A DNA stretch of 64,000 bases from Argyresthia goedartella (GCA_949825045.1 OX463813.1:26456001-26520000), one strand, 5' to 3'; shown: positions 10,401 to 20,408, counted from the stretch's first letter. Program-made: numbers and translations. Notes: generated by a model from the letters alone, not told the origin.

Positions 10401-12840
10401 TAGTCTACATTTTCAAAATAAGGAGATACCTGAAAACACAAAAATCACAAAGCGCTTTATTATGTCAAACTCATTCAAGATATTCGATCCATTAGGTTTG
10501 ATAAGTCCGGTTATAATTCAGGCTAAAATGTTGTTGCAAAGATTATGGTCTGAAAATATTGATTGGGACACTCCTGTGCCTCGAGAGCATAAAGAAACAT
10601 GGTTACAATTTTCTAATAGTCTTCCATGTTTATCTGATTATCAGATACCAAGGCATGTTATGTGTGATTCACCAAAATACATAGAACTTCATTCATTTAG
10701 CGACGCATCTCAACGCGCATACGGTGCGTGTGTTTACATTCGCTCCGTGAGTGATAATGATAGCATCACTGTTCGTTTGCTATGCGCAAAATCGAAGGTC
10801 GCTTCCCTAAAACCGGTTACAATTCCGAGACTAGAACTGTGTGCTGCGCTGTTATCTGCTCGGTTATGTAATACAATAGTAGATGCAATTAAGTGTACAC
10901 CTATGCGTGTATATTATTGGTGCGATTCAAGTGTCGTTCTGGGGTGGATTAAGACGGACCCCAGTAAATTAAAGGCGTTTGTAGCCAACCGGATATGTGA
11001 AATTAATGAATTAACAGAATCATCGTCATGGCGATACATTCCAACGGATTTGAATCCAGCTGATCTAGTTTCTCGTGGCGTCGACGCCAGTCAGCTGGTA
11101 GACCTGGACCTTTGGTGGTCAGGACCCAACTTTTTAAAACAAAGCAGTTCTCACTGGCCAATTCTGCCTTCGAACTGTAAGGGAAACACTTCATTGTTAC
11201 CTGAAACAAAAGGCACAGAGTTAAAAAACAGTTCACTCACAACTAAAGAATTGTTAAGGAAAAATCAACCATTACTCACCTCCAAATACGATCCTATCTC
11301 AGGATTGTCTGAAACTTCGAGTTCCTTCATTGTAAATCCCGAAAGAAATGAATACACTAACATTATTGAGTTTGAACGATTCTCAAAACTAAACACGTTA
11401 GTGCGAATCATGGCATACGTTAAAAGATTTATATACAATTTAAAAAACACAAAAACCAGGCAGGTAGGTACATTTACCGCAGATGAATTAAACGATTCAT
11501 TCACTTACCTATGTTCTAAATCTCAGCAGCAGTCGTTTCCCGTTGAGTATAATCAACTATCGAGAGATTTGTCGATAAAATTCAAGTCCAAACTATTATC
11601 TCTCTCCCCCTTTTTTGAAAATAACTTGATAAGAGTGGGAGGTCGCATAGGTGCATCAGAGTATTCCTTTGATAAAAAGCATCCTATTTTATTGGATTCG
11701 AATAACCATTTAACAAAGCTATTGTTTGAACGCGAACATATAAATAGTCTACACGCAGGTCCACAATTATTGTTAGCCACTATCAGGGAATTTGTGTGGC
11801 CTATAAGTGGACGGCGTCTGGCTAGACGCACTGTGCATAACTGTGTGCGCTGCATTCGAGTTGCAGGCAAAACTTTGTGTCCAAAAATGGGTAACATACC
11901 GGCCCAAAGACTCACCCCAGATTTTCCTTTCACATATGTAGGATTGGATTTTGCTGGGCCATTTTTTATTTTGAATAGGAAAGGTCGTGGTGCCAAATTA
12001 ATTAAATGCTACCTGTGCTTATTTGTCTGCCTAAAATATAAATGTATACATTTAGAAGGAGTCAGCGATTTGTCAAAGGATGCCTTTTTAATGACTTTGA
12101 GAAGGTTTGTGGCTCGTAGAGGAAAGCCCGTTGAAATTCAATCTGATAACGGACGTAACTTTGTAGCTGCAGCAAAGGAGTTAGCACAATTTCTGAAGAC
12201 AAATACTGAAAGCATTACAGAGTTTGCTGCTCAAGAGGGTGTTCGCTTCAAATTCATTCCTGCTTACGCTCCTCACTTCGGTGGAGTTTGGGAGGCCGGA
12301 GTAAAATCCGCCAAATTCCATATAAAAAGAGTAATGGGCAACTCTCATTTAACTTTCGAAGAAATCACTACATTGTTCGCGCAAGTGGAGGCAGTCTTAA
12401 ACAGCCGTCCCTTGTGTCCTCTATCCTCATCCCCTACAGACTTCCTTTTTCTATCCCCAGGACACTTTCTCGTGGGTCGTCCACTGACAGCGCTGCCCAC
12501 GCCAGCATTGGAAGAGAAAAAGGAAGCATCACTGGCTCGATATGCCCGAATTGAGAAAATACATCAACAGTTCTGGAATCGCTGGCAAAAAGAATACATA
12601 TCAGAACTACAACAGAGGCAAAAGTGGAAAACTTCACCAGCGTCCAGAAATCTGACCATTGGAGATCTAGTACTGCTCCAAGAAGACCATATCCCACCGC
12701 TTTGCTGGCGCCTTGGGCGTATTCATCGCCTGTTCCCGGGTCCAGATGACATCACAAGAGTAGCCGACGTGATGACAATCAGGGGCTGCGTGCGTCGTGC
12801 CGTGGTTCGGCTCTGTCCTCTGCACCCCTCAACAGAGTAG
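7411..12840 (+). CDS. BEL/Pao gag-pol polyprotein (gag, protease, RT, RNase H, integrase)
   Basis: The start is the ATG at 7,411; the frame runs slightly upstream without another ATG. The product is 1,809 residues with no interruption. Gag with a DUF1759-like capsid segment lies at about 144-290. CCHC knuckles follow at about 372-418 (CLICQGHHRIFDC, CSNCLNPGHKFHDC). The aspartic protease motif is LLDCGSQSSFI at 506-516, where Cys replaces the usual Ser or Thr after the catalytic Asp 508. RT motif A has Asp 850 and YVDD is at 924-927. RNase H acidic residues are D1098, E1142 and D1172. Integrase has an HHCC finger and a D1513, D1579, E1628 triad, followed by a DUF5641-type C-terminus. The polyprotein would build particles, copy the RNA and insert the DNA. 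All core catalytic acids are present. Confidence 0.96.
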   Translation: MTELNASSGTKMNETKDSALKTALVKRSSMKGQITKFRNYLDKFSKINCPSAVEIIELNLKLNKIESLSAKFDELQSEIEVINQSTLDTEIEIRESIEQDIIINIATAKNLIDHQHDVQLEQKRLSMVGGQCSFDHSETNVKLPRIQISKFDGSYFRWLEFRDTFKNLIYDNDKISDIQKYHYLNSYLEGEAARVVSNFEITSANFVKAWSMLNERYNNKRQLRDNHLDSLCNIQTMSRESAKGLRFLIDHINKNLRALSTLGMPTDQWDGLLVFMLSKKLDPRTLLKWEEARNAIHEDAEITLETFNKFLCERANVIESMSRNNYHNSNSRDQLPSRSKYDQTPQGKVNRNSFTTALVSTSPHNNKSYRKCLICQGHHRIFDCPTFRAKNINEKYADVTKHELCSNCLNPGHKFHDCRYMGSCRECNERHNSLLHQSETNAHTATAINNETVTEGHAHLAATSDNETETVVTSVSIQNQNQVLLSTAQIKITNPITKQTKVVRALLDCGSQSSFISQSLKEGLSLSGNPIDTVKIVGIGNSSTNQVQESCSALLSSMNDSYRVTFSCYVLKELTGELPKAPIDVSKLCLPKNIKMADPTFAQPAPIDVLIGADLFWDIISGEQLSLGQTGPKLHNSRLGWLLAGPILYGANMKTTNKNINIHCNHALIDNSSDESLVHEYLPKFWEMEELPKKTILSESDKKCEIHFLQNTVRTSTGRFCVKLPLAESADCLGDSSRVARKRLINLEKRFKRNPDLKEQYANFIQEYSNLGHLSISDNPDPKPSYYLCHHAVLKQDSESTKTRVVFDGSNPTSSGYSLNDILMVGPSIQDNLFSILLRARQYKYLLCGDIEKMYRQIEVHPDDRNLQLILWRDDESCPITTLRLNTLTYGTASASYLSTRCLWQVGEECLDEEIKRIIQRDFYVDDLITGANTEAQLKNIKQTVSAELHSACFKLRKFKSNLPSVLEYSESDNNQDNLTISESSSTLGLGWNPLSDSLHFQNKEIPENTKITKRFIMSNSFKIFDPLGLISPVIIQAKMLLQRLWSENIDWDTPVPREHKETWLQFSNSLPCLSDYQIPRHVMCDSPKYIELHSFSDASQRAYGACVYIRSVSDNDSITVRLLCAKSKVASLKPVTIPRLELCAALLSARLCNTIVDAIKCTPMRVYYWCDSSVVLGWIKTDPSKLKAFVANRICEINELTESSSWRYIPTDLNPADLVSRGVDASQLVDLDLWWSGPNFLKQSSSHWPILPSNCKGNTSLLPETKGTELKNSSLTTKELLRKNQPLLTSKYDPISGLSETSSSFIVNPERNEYTNIIEFERFSKLNTLVRIMAYVKRFIYNLKNTKTRQVGTFTADELNDSFTYLCSKSQQQSFPVEYNQLSRDLSIKFKSKLLSLSPFFENNLIRVGGRIGASEYSFDKKHPILLDSNNHLTKLLFEREHINSLHAGPQLLLATIREFVWPISGRRLARRTVHNCVRCIRVAGKTLCPKMGNIPAQRLTPDFPFTYVGLDFAGPFFILNRKGRGAKLIKCYLCLFVCLKYKCIHLEGVSDLSKDAFLMTLRRFVARRGKPVEIQSDNGRNFVAAAKELAQFLKTNTESITEFAAQEGVRFKFIPAYAPHFGGVWEAGVKSAKFHIKRVMGNSHLTFEEITTLFAQVEAVLNSRPLCPLSSSPTDFLFLSPGHFLVGRPLTALPTPALEEKKEASLARYARIEKIHQQFWNRWQKEYISELQQRQKWKTSPASRNLTIGDLVLLQEDHIPPLCWRLGRIHRLFPGPDDITRVADVMTIRGCVRRAVVRLCPLHPSTE

Positions 12841-12937
12841 TGATAAACTTTTTTAGTGTAGTAGTGTAATTTTTTTTATATATTTTTTTATTTTGTTTAC
12901 GTGAATACTTAAATATTTCCTTAGGAATTTATATTTT

Positions 12938-12952
12938 TTGGGCGGGGGAAGA
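12938..12952 (+). promoter_or_regulatory. Polypurine tract candidate
   Basis: A G-rich purine run, GGGCGGGGGAAGA, ends 4 bp before the right LTR. This is the expected position for the plus-strand DNA primer. Confidence 0.65.
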
Positions 12953-12955
12953 TTA

Positions 12956-13180
12956 TGTCGCCGCCTATGGCTTTAGTATAGCAATAATCATTGGTAATAT
13001 AGATTGCTATTGTTTTTTCCACAGGCGCTTAGTTTGTGCCGTTGCAACTCTGTATAGAGAATTTCATTACCTCATCGGCTTCTTAGCCATACGCACAATA
13101 TTTTGTAAAGGATAAAAAATAAAAGATTAACAAGTGTATTTGGTTTATAATTAATCAAACATAATTATGTTCACTGGACA
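12956..13180 (+). repeat. Right LTR of BEL/Pao element 1
   Basis: 225 bp, identical by eye to the left LTR and followed by the duplicated target ACACT. Confidence 0.96.
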
Positions 13181-13185
13181 ACACT

Positions 13186-15181
13186 CGTGATGTTAATAAA
13201 AAAAAATGGATGAATTTTTGTATTTGGCTAATGAAAAAGGCTCAATCAGTATTTTATTTTACAGCAACTTATAATTTCGTTCTAATTAGATGAAATCCAT
13301 CATTGTATTGTGAAAATGGGTACGGCACTGTGTGAGTAATTTAGCTCTACCTTCAAGTACTTACTCATACAATTGTTTTTCCATGTCAAAAGAACGTTAT
13401 CAAATCTTCATATCTAAAAGATAAATACAAAATAAAAAATTAATTACACATATAAACCGACCCTAGAAATGCCCCGACCAAAGGTGCCCATAGCGAGCGA
13501 ATTATCATTGAACTTAATATCTTGTTATTATTTTTACAGCACTATATATCCTGAGTGTCACGTTTTTTCTTGTGGCTGACCGATACGGGATCTGTACTGC
13601 TTGCTGCAACCGTCGCTAGAGAATTAGACGGCAGGGCCAGTTGTATTAGTCTTGTGCCTGCTCGGTCATCAGAGAGAGCGCTCCGTACTAGTACATTTCA
13701 GTCAGTGTACTAGTACACTCTAACAGCTCTATTAGTACTATTAGGACGTTGGATCTTATGAATAAAAAAATATGCCTGCTCGGTCATCAGAGAGCGCTCC
13801 GTACTAGGACATTTCAGTCAGTGTACCAGTAAGATCTAACATCTTTATTAGTACTATTATGTATGACGTAGGATCGAATAAAAAATGGAGCTATTAGGTT
13901 AACCTTTCTTTTCGTGCAGAGCAGAAACTCGAGGAATATTATACTCTGATAATATTAACAAATTTATACAATTCTATGTGTCTGTTTGCATAGCAGAAAT
14001 AAAAAGTTAAATAATATTTGATTTCCCTTCATACTTAAACAGGCTTAGGGCTGTCATTCTAGTCAAGATGTCAATGCCGTGTCTGTGTGTGCGAGAGCGA
14101 GTCGGCATGGCTTAATGCCTCCCGCCCGCCGCCGCTCTCTCGGAGCGATGCCCTAATAGTCCTAATAGACCGAATTTCCGATGAGCGTACGGAAACGTTT
14201 CTTTTCGTTCATTGCACAGTAACGTTTCCTATTCGTTCTTCGTACATGACTGACACAAGACTAAGTTGTATTTTTCACTTTTATCAAAAAAAACATAGCG
14301 TTATGCCTTTTCCTATAAAACGTGGCGGAAGCACAGTCGCGTCCACATTCAGCTAGTTGTCATCATAAATACTCCATTTTGTGGAAAAAGAAGCAGAATT
14401 TACCAAAGACAATTCAAGCACATTTGAGCACGTCAGTACACTAAGTGCAAATGCCAGGTATCGTCCTGTTTTAGCAGCTTTTTATCTTATTTGTGATTAA
14501 CCCTTATCATACTTCGATACCGTCTGTCCGTCTGTTTTTACGATATGGAAAATTAAGTTCACGAATGACTAGTTAGTTAGCCGCTTGTAGGGATGCCATG
14601 AAAAGATAAAAAGTTATAAATTTTTTTTAAATAATTTTGAGAAAAAAAACTTACAATCATGCAAAAGAGGGGCTTACTTTTGAATGATTTTATTTGTGAT
14701 GGAGTGTTTGCAGCGTCTTTGTTTCAGCTTGGGAAAAAATGCTTACGTATATCCGTCTGTCCAGATTTCCAGCTGGCCTCTTCTATAGATCGCTTTTCTC
14801 AACAGATTCTCGTGAAATTTTGTGAGCGGTTCGATAATTATATGTATATTTTTGTCGATTCAGTTCTTGTTTTTTTTCCAAAATGGCGGAGTTATGGGGT
14901 ACAAAGTTATTGATGCGGCTACTTTCCAACCAACCATTTGCATTCATAAGTTTGTATATGGTATTGAAAGAAAATGCAGTAGGACTATGTGTTTTTATAA
15001 TAATTCCAATTATTCATCCGATGTACTTCAAGGGCTCGGGGGTGTGATGGAGTAGAAAACACTGTAAAAAAAACCGGAAATTTCCTGTGTTGCTCGTCGA
15101 TTTATATCTCTAGCCACTAGTGCTTAGTTGCAATTTATTTTCAACAAAAATAATGAATTAAATGTATATGTAACGTGTTTT
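13186..15181. other. No gene seen; contains a ~115-bp tandem duplication
   Basis: About 13,656-13,770 and 13,771-13,888 are two head-to-tail copies sharing TGCCTGCTCGGTCATCAGAG, GCGCTCCGTACTAG and ACATTTCAGTCAGTGTAC. Near 14,290-14,340 there is a variant of the common tail CATAGCGT.A.GCCTTTTCC. Open frames of 60-90 codons at 14,087-15,055 show no domain. Confidence 0.55.
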
Positions 15182-15604
15182 AAAACACCCAGCGGAAGTG
15201 ACGTCCAGATTGCCATTGTGACATTTCGATGTAAGAGACAGAGCTATGCGTCCCTTTTCAAGCAAAAGGAGAAGATTATGACGCGTAGCCCTGTCCCTTA
15301 CGAGTGTCGTAATACGGTATTTGACTGCTAGTCAAAAAAGATACTTTTTAGGAACTGTCAAAACGGTAATTTTGTTCACGAGTTCTATGATATACTAGCA
15401 TGTGACGTCATAGTCATATGCTGTCTTTATAATATAAAATTGAGTTTCGAAAATACAACCGCTGGAAATATACAATTATGATATTGTCAAACGTTTTTGT
15501 TGAAATAGGTTCAGCTTGAGACAAGTTTCTAGATGTATTGTATTGGACTACCTTGTCAAATACCGTATTACATTAAGGACGTCACTTCCGCTGAAGGGTG
15601 TTTT
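15182..15604. mobile_element. Inverted-repeat element carrying a nested MITE
   Basis: Ends AAAACACCCAGCGGAAGTGA (15,182) and TCACTTCCGCTGAAGGGTGT (15,582-15,601) form an imperfect terminal inverted repeat. A second inverted pair, GTAAGAGACAGAGCTATGCG and CGCGTAGCCCTGTCCCTTAC (15,231-15,301), lies inside. M2 copy b interrupts the element at 15,312-15,568, leaving about 165 bp of its own sequence. It is a short non-coding foldback of unknown superfamily. Confidence 0.65.
15312..15568 (+). mobile_element. MITE, family M2, copy b
   Basis: 257 bp with perfect terminal inverted repeats ATACGGTATTTGAC, flanked by TA on both sides. It matches copies at 4,058 (inverted) and 23,849. It has no coding capacity. 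The TA duplication suggests mobilisation by a Tc1/mariner-like transposase. Confidence 0.8.
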
Positions 15605-16366
15605 CGCGCCAATCCGTAAACTGTCACTTTGAACCCGCGATTTTTGGCAATAAATTAAAGTATTTTTTAAGCTCATGGTAATTTCGATGAAGTACGTAAA
15701 TATGAGAGCAAAAATTAAATAAATTTATGCTAAAATAAATTAAAGCTTCCTTAAAATTGTAAAAGATTTAGCACTATGTACTATTAAAATAGGCCGTGAT
15801 TTTGAACGTTATGCCATGGTAAAAATTCAAACACTACAACGGTTGTTCATCCGTAGGATGAACACGACTTGTTTGTTATAAATGTGAAGTTTCAGGAAAT
15901 CATAACAGTTTTTGTTAGTTACTCGTTACTTGATTTGCTAGCGATGTAAAAAATCTTAAAAAATCCGTTAGTTCATAGGTTTCCAACCGGTGGGGTGCGC
16001 CTTCCTAAACTGGGCGTAAAGCGATGCAAAGGGGGGCGCAGCGAGTGGCTTCAGAACTTGCTTAAGTTGTGTCAAGAAGCATGTAATTGTAATTGGTCGA
16101 TCGCTCAGTGAATAGTCGATATTGGGTATAATCAAATTGGCCACCCCGGATATAGATGGGGAGGAACAAAACCGTGTTACAGCTGACACAAGTACTCGAC
16201 AGTGGGTTCCCTGACAGGTTGGCAGGCTGGTGATGATGACGATGATGATGATGAAATGATATGGTACTACAAACATATAAACGCTTAAAACATATTACCG
16301 TCTTTCTGGCGCAGTCGATTAAAGTTGCTTTGTCGCCTCGACTTTAAGGTATGACTTTATTTTCTG
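15605..16366. other. No gene seen
   Basis: AT-rich sequence. Around 15,970-16,050, TTTCCAACCGGTGGGGTGCGCC and GGGGGGCGCAGC resemble the ends of hAT-type elements, but no partner end was found. A (GAT)-type microsatellite lies at 16,229-16,260. Confidence 0.45.
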
Positions 16367-16893
16367 GGGAAACTCAACCGACAAAGACAAGGCATTTGGA
16401 GCACAAAAACGGTATATAAGGGCAATTTGTGAGTTGAAACCAACAGATAGCTGCATGCCTCACTTTAGAATATTAGATATTTTCTATCTATGAAACTGCT
16501 GTATTTATATAATCAAACTGGAATTTATTTAAGACATTTTTTATTTTTTTTTTCTCGTTGGCCACTAGTTATATAGATAAATATTATACTTAGATAGATA
16601 AACAACCATGACTAGGTTACAAACATTCGTTCTCATCAAACAAATATTTGCCCCCACCGGGAATCGAACCCGGGACCTTTGGATTCGTAGGCAGGGTCAT
16701 TGCCGACTCGGCCATTCGGGTCATCAAATGGTAAAAGATATGTTAAGCTGCTTTATTTAATAAAATAATATATGGCGCCATTAGCATATAATAGGCTGCC
16801 TAAATCGATTAGGGACATTGGCCAACTTCATCTATACAAGGCTAGGCTTAGACGTTTCTTGGTCAGAGGACAGATAGAACAAATGTACCATTA
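16367..16893 (+). pseudogene. LINE reverse transcriptase C-terminal remnant, split by a SINE
   Basis: At 16,399-16,490 the translation FGAQKRYIRAICELKP and TDSCMPHFRILDIF matches the region after the RT palm in Jockey/CR1-type proteins. At 16,775-16,893 it resumes as YNRLPKSIRDIGQLHLYKAR and ends at TAA. Between them sits the tRNA-derived SINE at 16,568-16,723. Stops and shifts show it is dead. Confidence 0.65.
16568..16723 (-). repeat. tRNA-derived SINE family A, copy 1
   Basis: Minus strand. The head contains an A-box-like TGGCCGAGTCGG and a B-box-like GGTTCGATTCC, so RNA polymerase III promotion is likely. The body includes CATGGTTGTTTATCTATCTA. It matches copies at 50,757-51,021 and 60,846-61,099. 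This one lacks the distal body and tail. It is a SINE head, not a working tRNA gene. Confidence 0.8.
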
Positions 16894-16959
16894 AGTAATA
16901 TACTAAAAATAATAATATTGTATCTAGGGAATTGCTGTTTTATAAATATTGTCATAACA

Positions 16960-17415
16960 TTTCATAATAATAATTTACTTTATTGCACACAAATGATATA
17001 AAAAAAGAGTTACATAAAAATAGTGTAAAAATGCGAGCTTATCTCTAATAAGAGATCTCTTCCAGCAAACCAGGTTAAAGTTGGAGATGTTGATTGCTGA
17101 GCAGGGGTAGACCTATGTGTACAACAATATGACGAAATAAACGAGTACTTACATAAATATTAATAAATAAAATAAAAAAAATAATGACTATAATTATATA
17201 CTAAATACTTATAATATAATACTAACTACTACTATTATATATAAATGTGCTAATAAATACTTACATACATACAACCTGTAATTCTAAAGAGAGAGGTAAT
17301 GCTTCTTCAAGCGGCTTTTAAATATATTGAGAGTAGGACTGTCCCAGACATTTGTACCTCTGCATGCCAGAACATAGCGATCTATATACATGTAAGTGAC
17401 ATCTTAATAATACCT
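16960..17415 (-). repeat. 5'-truncated LINE copy, minus strand, with 3' hairpin
   Basis: On the minus strand the last coding residues NVWDSPTLNIFKSRLKKHYLSL at about 17,295-17,360 resemble the C-terminus of the left-edge LINE RT. A 3' UTR follows with the perfect hairpin ATCTCT-TATT-AGAGAT (17,041-17,056) and a TTGTGTGCAATAAAG tail ending near 16,965. Confidence 0.75.
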
Positions 17416-17680
17416 GATGTACACCTATGTTCATGCAAATAAACATTTCTTTACTGTAATTTAAAGCAGTATCTAAGGACAAATGATCAGACTTATCCTA
17501 ACGCAGTAACGCATGGTCACCTTCTGCATAATAATTTCGGTTTGTCAAGCAACGTCGACGAGATTCAGCTAATTATTATGATAAGAAGTAAATTGGACGT
17601 TGGCCATCTAACTGGACTAGAATCAAGACGTTAAAAATAATTGAGTCTCTTTAGTAACCTTGGTCCCCACAAATAGTAAG

Positions 17681-17837
17681 GGTATTTTTAACTTGATTGA
17701 GATAGAAAACTAATTAATAGAGTACATTTTATACGACAAAATACGAGTAACCTGCCTTGGGTATTTTAACTTGATTGAGATAGAAAACTAATTAATAGAG
17801 TACATTTTATACGACAAAAATACGAGTAACCTGCCTT
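17681..17837. repeat. Tandem duplication, ~78-bp unit, two copies
   Basis: 17,681-17,758 and 17,759-17,837 are near-identical (GGTATTTT...AACCTGCCTT). They differ by single-base changes in homopolymer runs, so the duplication is recent. No coding content. Confidence 0.9.
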
Positions 17838-18284
17838 GTCTGCAACGCTATTGCGCCCACGATTATAACAAATAAATGTAGCCCATTAATGACCCCACCG
17901 AGGGGCCAGGCCTTTACCCGGATTTGACTAAGATTGATCCATAATCCACGTTGGCTCAATGCGGGTTAATGGCGGGGTTTCGGGCTAGTGGCCAAGCCGA
18001 CTGTCAGAAGTTATCAATCTGCCCTATTAGGGCCGCTGACACAGATTTACGACTAGAACCACCTGTAACGAACGATAGTAGTCGGGACCTTCAGTTTAAC
18101 GCGTCCTACATAAAGCACCCGAGACAAATGCCACATAGAAATTGACACGCATCCAGTAGCGTCTCTACCACATGTTGCTATCTGCAGCATTGTTTCCGTG
18201 TGCGAATACCGCTAGGCCACGGACGCTTTGCAGTAAGCGCCGACGATTACCCAGCTATGTATTACTTCAATACTTCAAAATACT
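17838..18284. other. No gene seen
   Basis: The motif CATTAATG..CCCCACCGAGGG..TTTACCCGGAT at 17,884-17,927 recurs at about 45,328-45,368, so it belongs to a dispersed repeat. The short open frame around 17,951-18,145 has no recognisable domain. Confidence 0.4.
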
Positions 18285-18640
18285 TTATTGCACGAAAATA
18301 ACTTTTTTGTGCAATAAATTCAAATAAAAGGAAAAAAACTTGTAGAAAGGCGAGCTTATCTTTAACAAGAGATTTCTTCCAAACCTAGAATGGAGAGGAT
18401 AACAAGAAAGTATAAGTAGAACTATGTGCACATTATTAAATAGATAAATAAAATGATCAAACTACTTACCAATATCTACATAATAATAAAAATTAATAAA
18501 ATATGTTACACATACAGAAATAGATATATAATAATAATGGAAAACAAAGAAAATATTCTTTAAAACGACTTTTAAAAATATTAACGGACTGTCTCTGATG
18601 GCACTGGGGAGTTTGTTCCAGAGACTGTTTAATGTTCTAT
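18285..18640 (-). repeat. 5'-truncated LINE copy, minus strand
   Basis: Minus-strand translation near 18,560-18,635 gives SLWNKLPSAIRDSP, the LINE RT C-terminal motif. The 3' hairpin follows at 18,358-18,373 (one arm mismatch) with a tail at 18,290. It is close in form to the copy at 16,960. Confidence 0.75.
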
Positions 18641-18664
18641 TTCATATAAAAAATCCCTGCGAAA

Positions 18665-19400
18665 TCACCCAAAATGTGTGGTGTATTTAAATTTTGACTG
18701 TAACAATGCCACGTGTGATTGTAATATTTGTGATAGCCGTGCGCCTCTGTCTTCCGAATTGAAGGCATTTTTCACGTCTACCTTCAGCAGCACGTCACCT
18801 CCTTCGTTAGCAAGAAAGGTGCGAGTCGCGGAGCATGGCAGCCTCGCAGCCTCAACTGCTACCAAAACCCAGCTGTACCGGTTGGAATGTAGTGCATATA
18901 TCTGGCAGTGACTTGCAGCATATCTTTGACACTATGCGGCGGATGGTGTTATCTACAGCGATGGGGCCGATGCCCCCGTCCTTCTTTATAAGGGCACACA
19001 TATTAGCTCCGTAAAGCAAAACTGTTATGAGGATTCCAGATAACATGACGCTTGCCAGCTCAACTGTATCTGCCAGGAGAGTCTGTCCGACGTCCCCGGC
19101 GCATCTAAAGATGAGGTGAGGTCTTTGAAGTGTTGATTGAGGTATCATGCTATCGAGGCCACCCACAGAGCCGCTACTGAAGAACATCACAGCAATGGCG
19201 ACATCCTCGGTTGTAGCTTGGGAGTATGCTCAGAAGGGTTGGAGGAATCCGGGAGGTGCAGTGCTAGGGAAGGGGTGTTTTGACTTTAGCGCTTTCTTGT
19301 AAGGTGTCTGGGGAGTCAGGGGCGATAGCGTTGCTCGAGAACAGAAGTTTAGCAGCTCCCTTTAAGTCTCCGTCGCTGAATTTCGTGTGAGAAGTATTGT
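18665..19400 (-). pseudogene. Decayed reverse-transcriptase gene fragment
   Basis: Minus-strand segments in order: HTKFSDGDLKGAAKLLF (about 19,330-19,395), TTEDVAIAVMFFSSGSVGG, ANMCALIKKDGGIGPIAVDN (about 18,945-19,010), FQPVQLGFGSS followed by a TGA, then ATRTFLANEGGDVLLKVDVK and NAFNS near 18,745-18,825. As I recall, this order belongs to the same widespread invertebrate RT family whose C-terminal domain resembles the fragment at 57,850-58,436. At least two stops and one frameshift are visible. Faint coding-like sequence may continue to about 19,600. Confidence 0.7.
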
Positions 19401-19849
19401 TATGGTTATGAATTTGGCCTGAAATGTTTTGGGGCTCTTTTTTGCAGTTATTTTTTAATTATTTTAGCTGTCAAGCTATGCTTGCTTTTGTCCCTATCTA
19501 TATAGGTATGCAATGTCCGGTATGCAAACGTCCGCAACTGTTCCCAAATTAGGCCGTGATTGTTCAAGACGTCCTGTCGTATCGAGTGGGACCGAGAGGT
19601 CGCCATGAGGGATTCTTTTAATTAAAGGGCAACCAGAATACACTCAGTGGCGGCTGTGGTCTGCTGCGCCTGGTTGCTGTATGGTCCCGGGTCATATTTT
19701 TTATGTACTCTGGCCTCATTTATCTTTAGATCCCTTTTCCCCTTGAACAGTCGTTGCATTGTGTACTAGTACATTGAGGACACTGCAAAAGATCTGCAGT
19801 CCAGTTCACGGCCTTGCTGTCTGTGACATTGACTTAAGACATCCTAAGT

Positions 19850-19975
19850 GTGCAGAAGAAATCTCTTTTTAAAGATAAGCTCGCCTTTTTACAAGTAGTT
19901 TCAATTTTGATATGTCTGTATCTTCTGTTTTTGTGCAATAAATAAAGTATAAAGTATCACTTATCACTTATTCTA
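19850..19975 (+). repeat. LINE 3'-end fragment with hairpin
   Basis: Begins at the hairpin ATCTCT-TTTT-AAAGAT (19,861-19,876), then AAGCTCGCC and a TTTGTGCAATAAATAAAG tail. A plus-strand, strongly 5'-truncated copy. Confidence 0.75.
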
Positions 19976-20039
19976 ATGAAATGTAAAATGGAATATTAAT
20001 TAATATACCTATAGATAAACAAAAAATAACTGTCCATCT

Positions 20040-20408
20040 TCACTCTGCACTGACAAACCGCTGGGTTCCGGATCCCGTGGACGCCGCTCGCCGGCAGGAT
20101 GCCATCCGGCGGGGTAATGCATCTGTATGGGGTTAATCTGGCTCAACACCGACCTTGCTGTTAATAATTTTATAATTATTTATTCCTGCTTATTAATTAT
20201 GATAATGACTAAATATTATATTTTGTTTTAGTTAAGCATAAGCAATTTTTAAAAAGAGATCTAAAAATCAATCTGTGTGAGTTTCTGCGCCCTTCTTCTC
20301 CCACAGTGGTACAATGTAGAGAAGTGGCAAAAAATGACGATTGCTAAGTATATGTAAATATCTACAGTAATAAAGACATTTGGAATTTGGAATTTGGAAT
20401 TTGAATTT
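20040..20408 (+). repeat. 5'-truncated LINE, second type, with coding end and tandem tail
   Basis: A short coding end reads LTNRWVPDPVDAARRQDAIR then a stop at about 20,136. A 3' UTR follows, with GGCTCAACACCGACCTTGCT and CACAGTGGTACAATG. The tail at about 20,376-20,405 is repeated TTTGGAA, as in LINEs that end in short tandem repeats. Related pieces lie at 5,785 (+) and 57,245 (-). Confidence 0.7.

Larger units (their letters stand above)
6085..13180 (+). mobile_element. Complete BEL/Pao LTR retrotransposon
   Basis: A 7,096-bp element. Two 225-bp LTRs, each TG...CA, read the same base for base by eye. They are flanked by a perfect 5-bp target duplication ACACT (6,080-6,084 and 13,181-13,185). 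It has a primer-binding-site candidate, one long gag-pol frame, and a purine-rich tract just before the right LTR. The domain order gag, protease, RT, RNase H, integrase, and the DUF1759/DUF1758/DUF5641-type segments, are those of BEL/Pao. No envelope-like frame is present. Identical LTRs and an unbroken frame point to a recent insertion that may still be able to move. Confidence 0.96.

Noticed and set aside
11553..11996. Minus-strand open frame of 147 codons
   Set aside because: It is antisense to the integrase part of the intact BEL element.
14087..14356. 89-codon frame after the tandem duplication
   Set aside because: The sequence includes a dispersed SINE-like tail (about 14,290), and the translation has no domain.
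16640..16722. Possible tRNA gene on the minus strand
   Set aside because: A- and B-box words are present, but there is no complete cloverleaf. The same sequence continues into a shared SINE body at 50,757 and 60,846.
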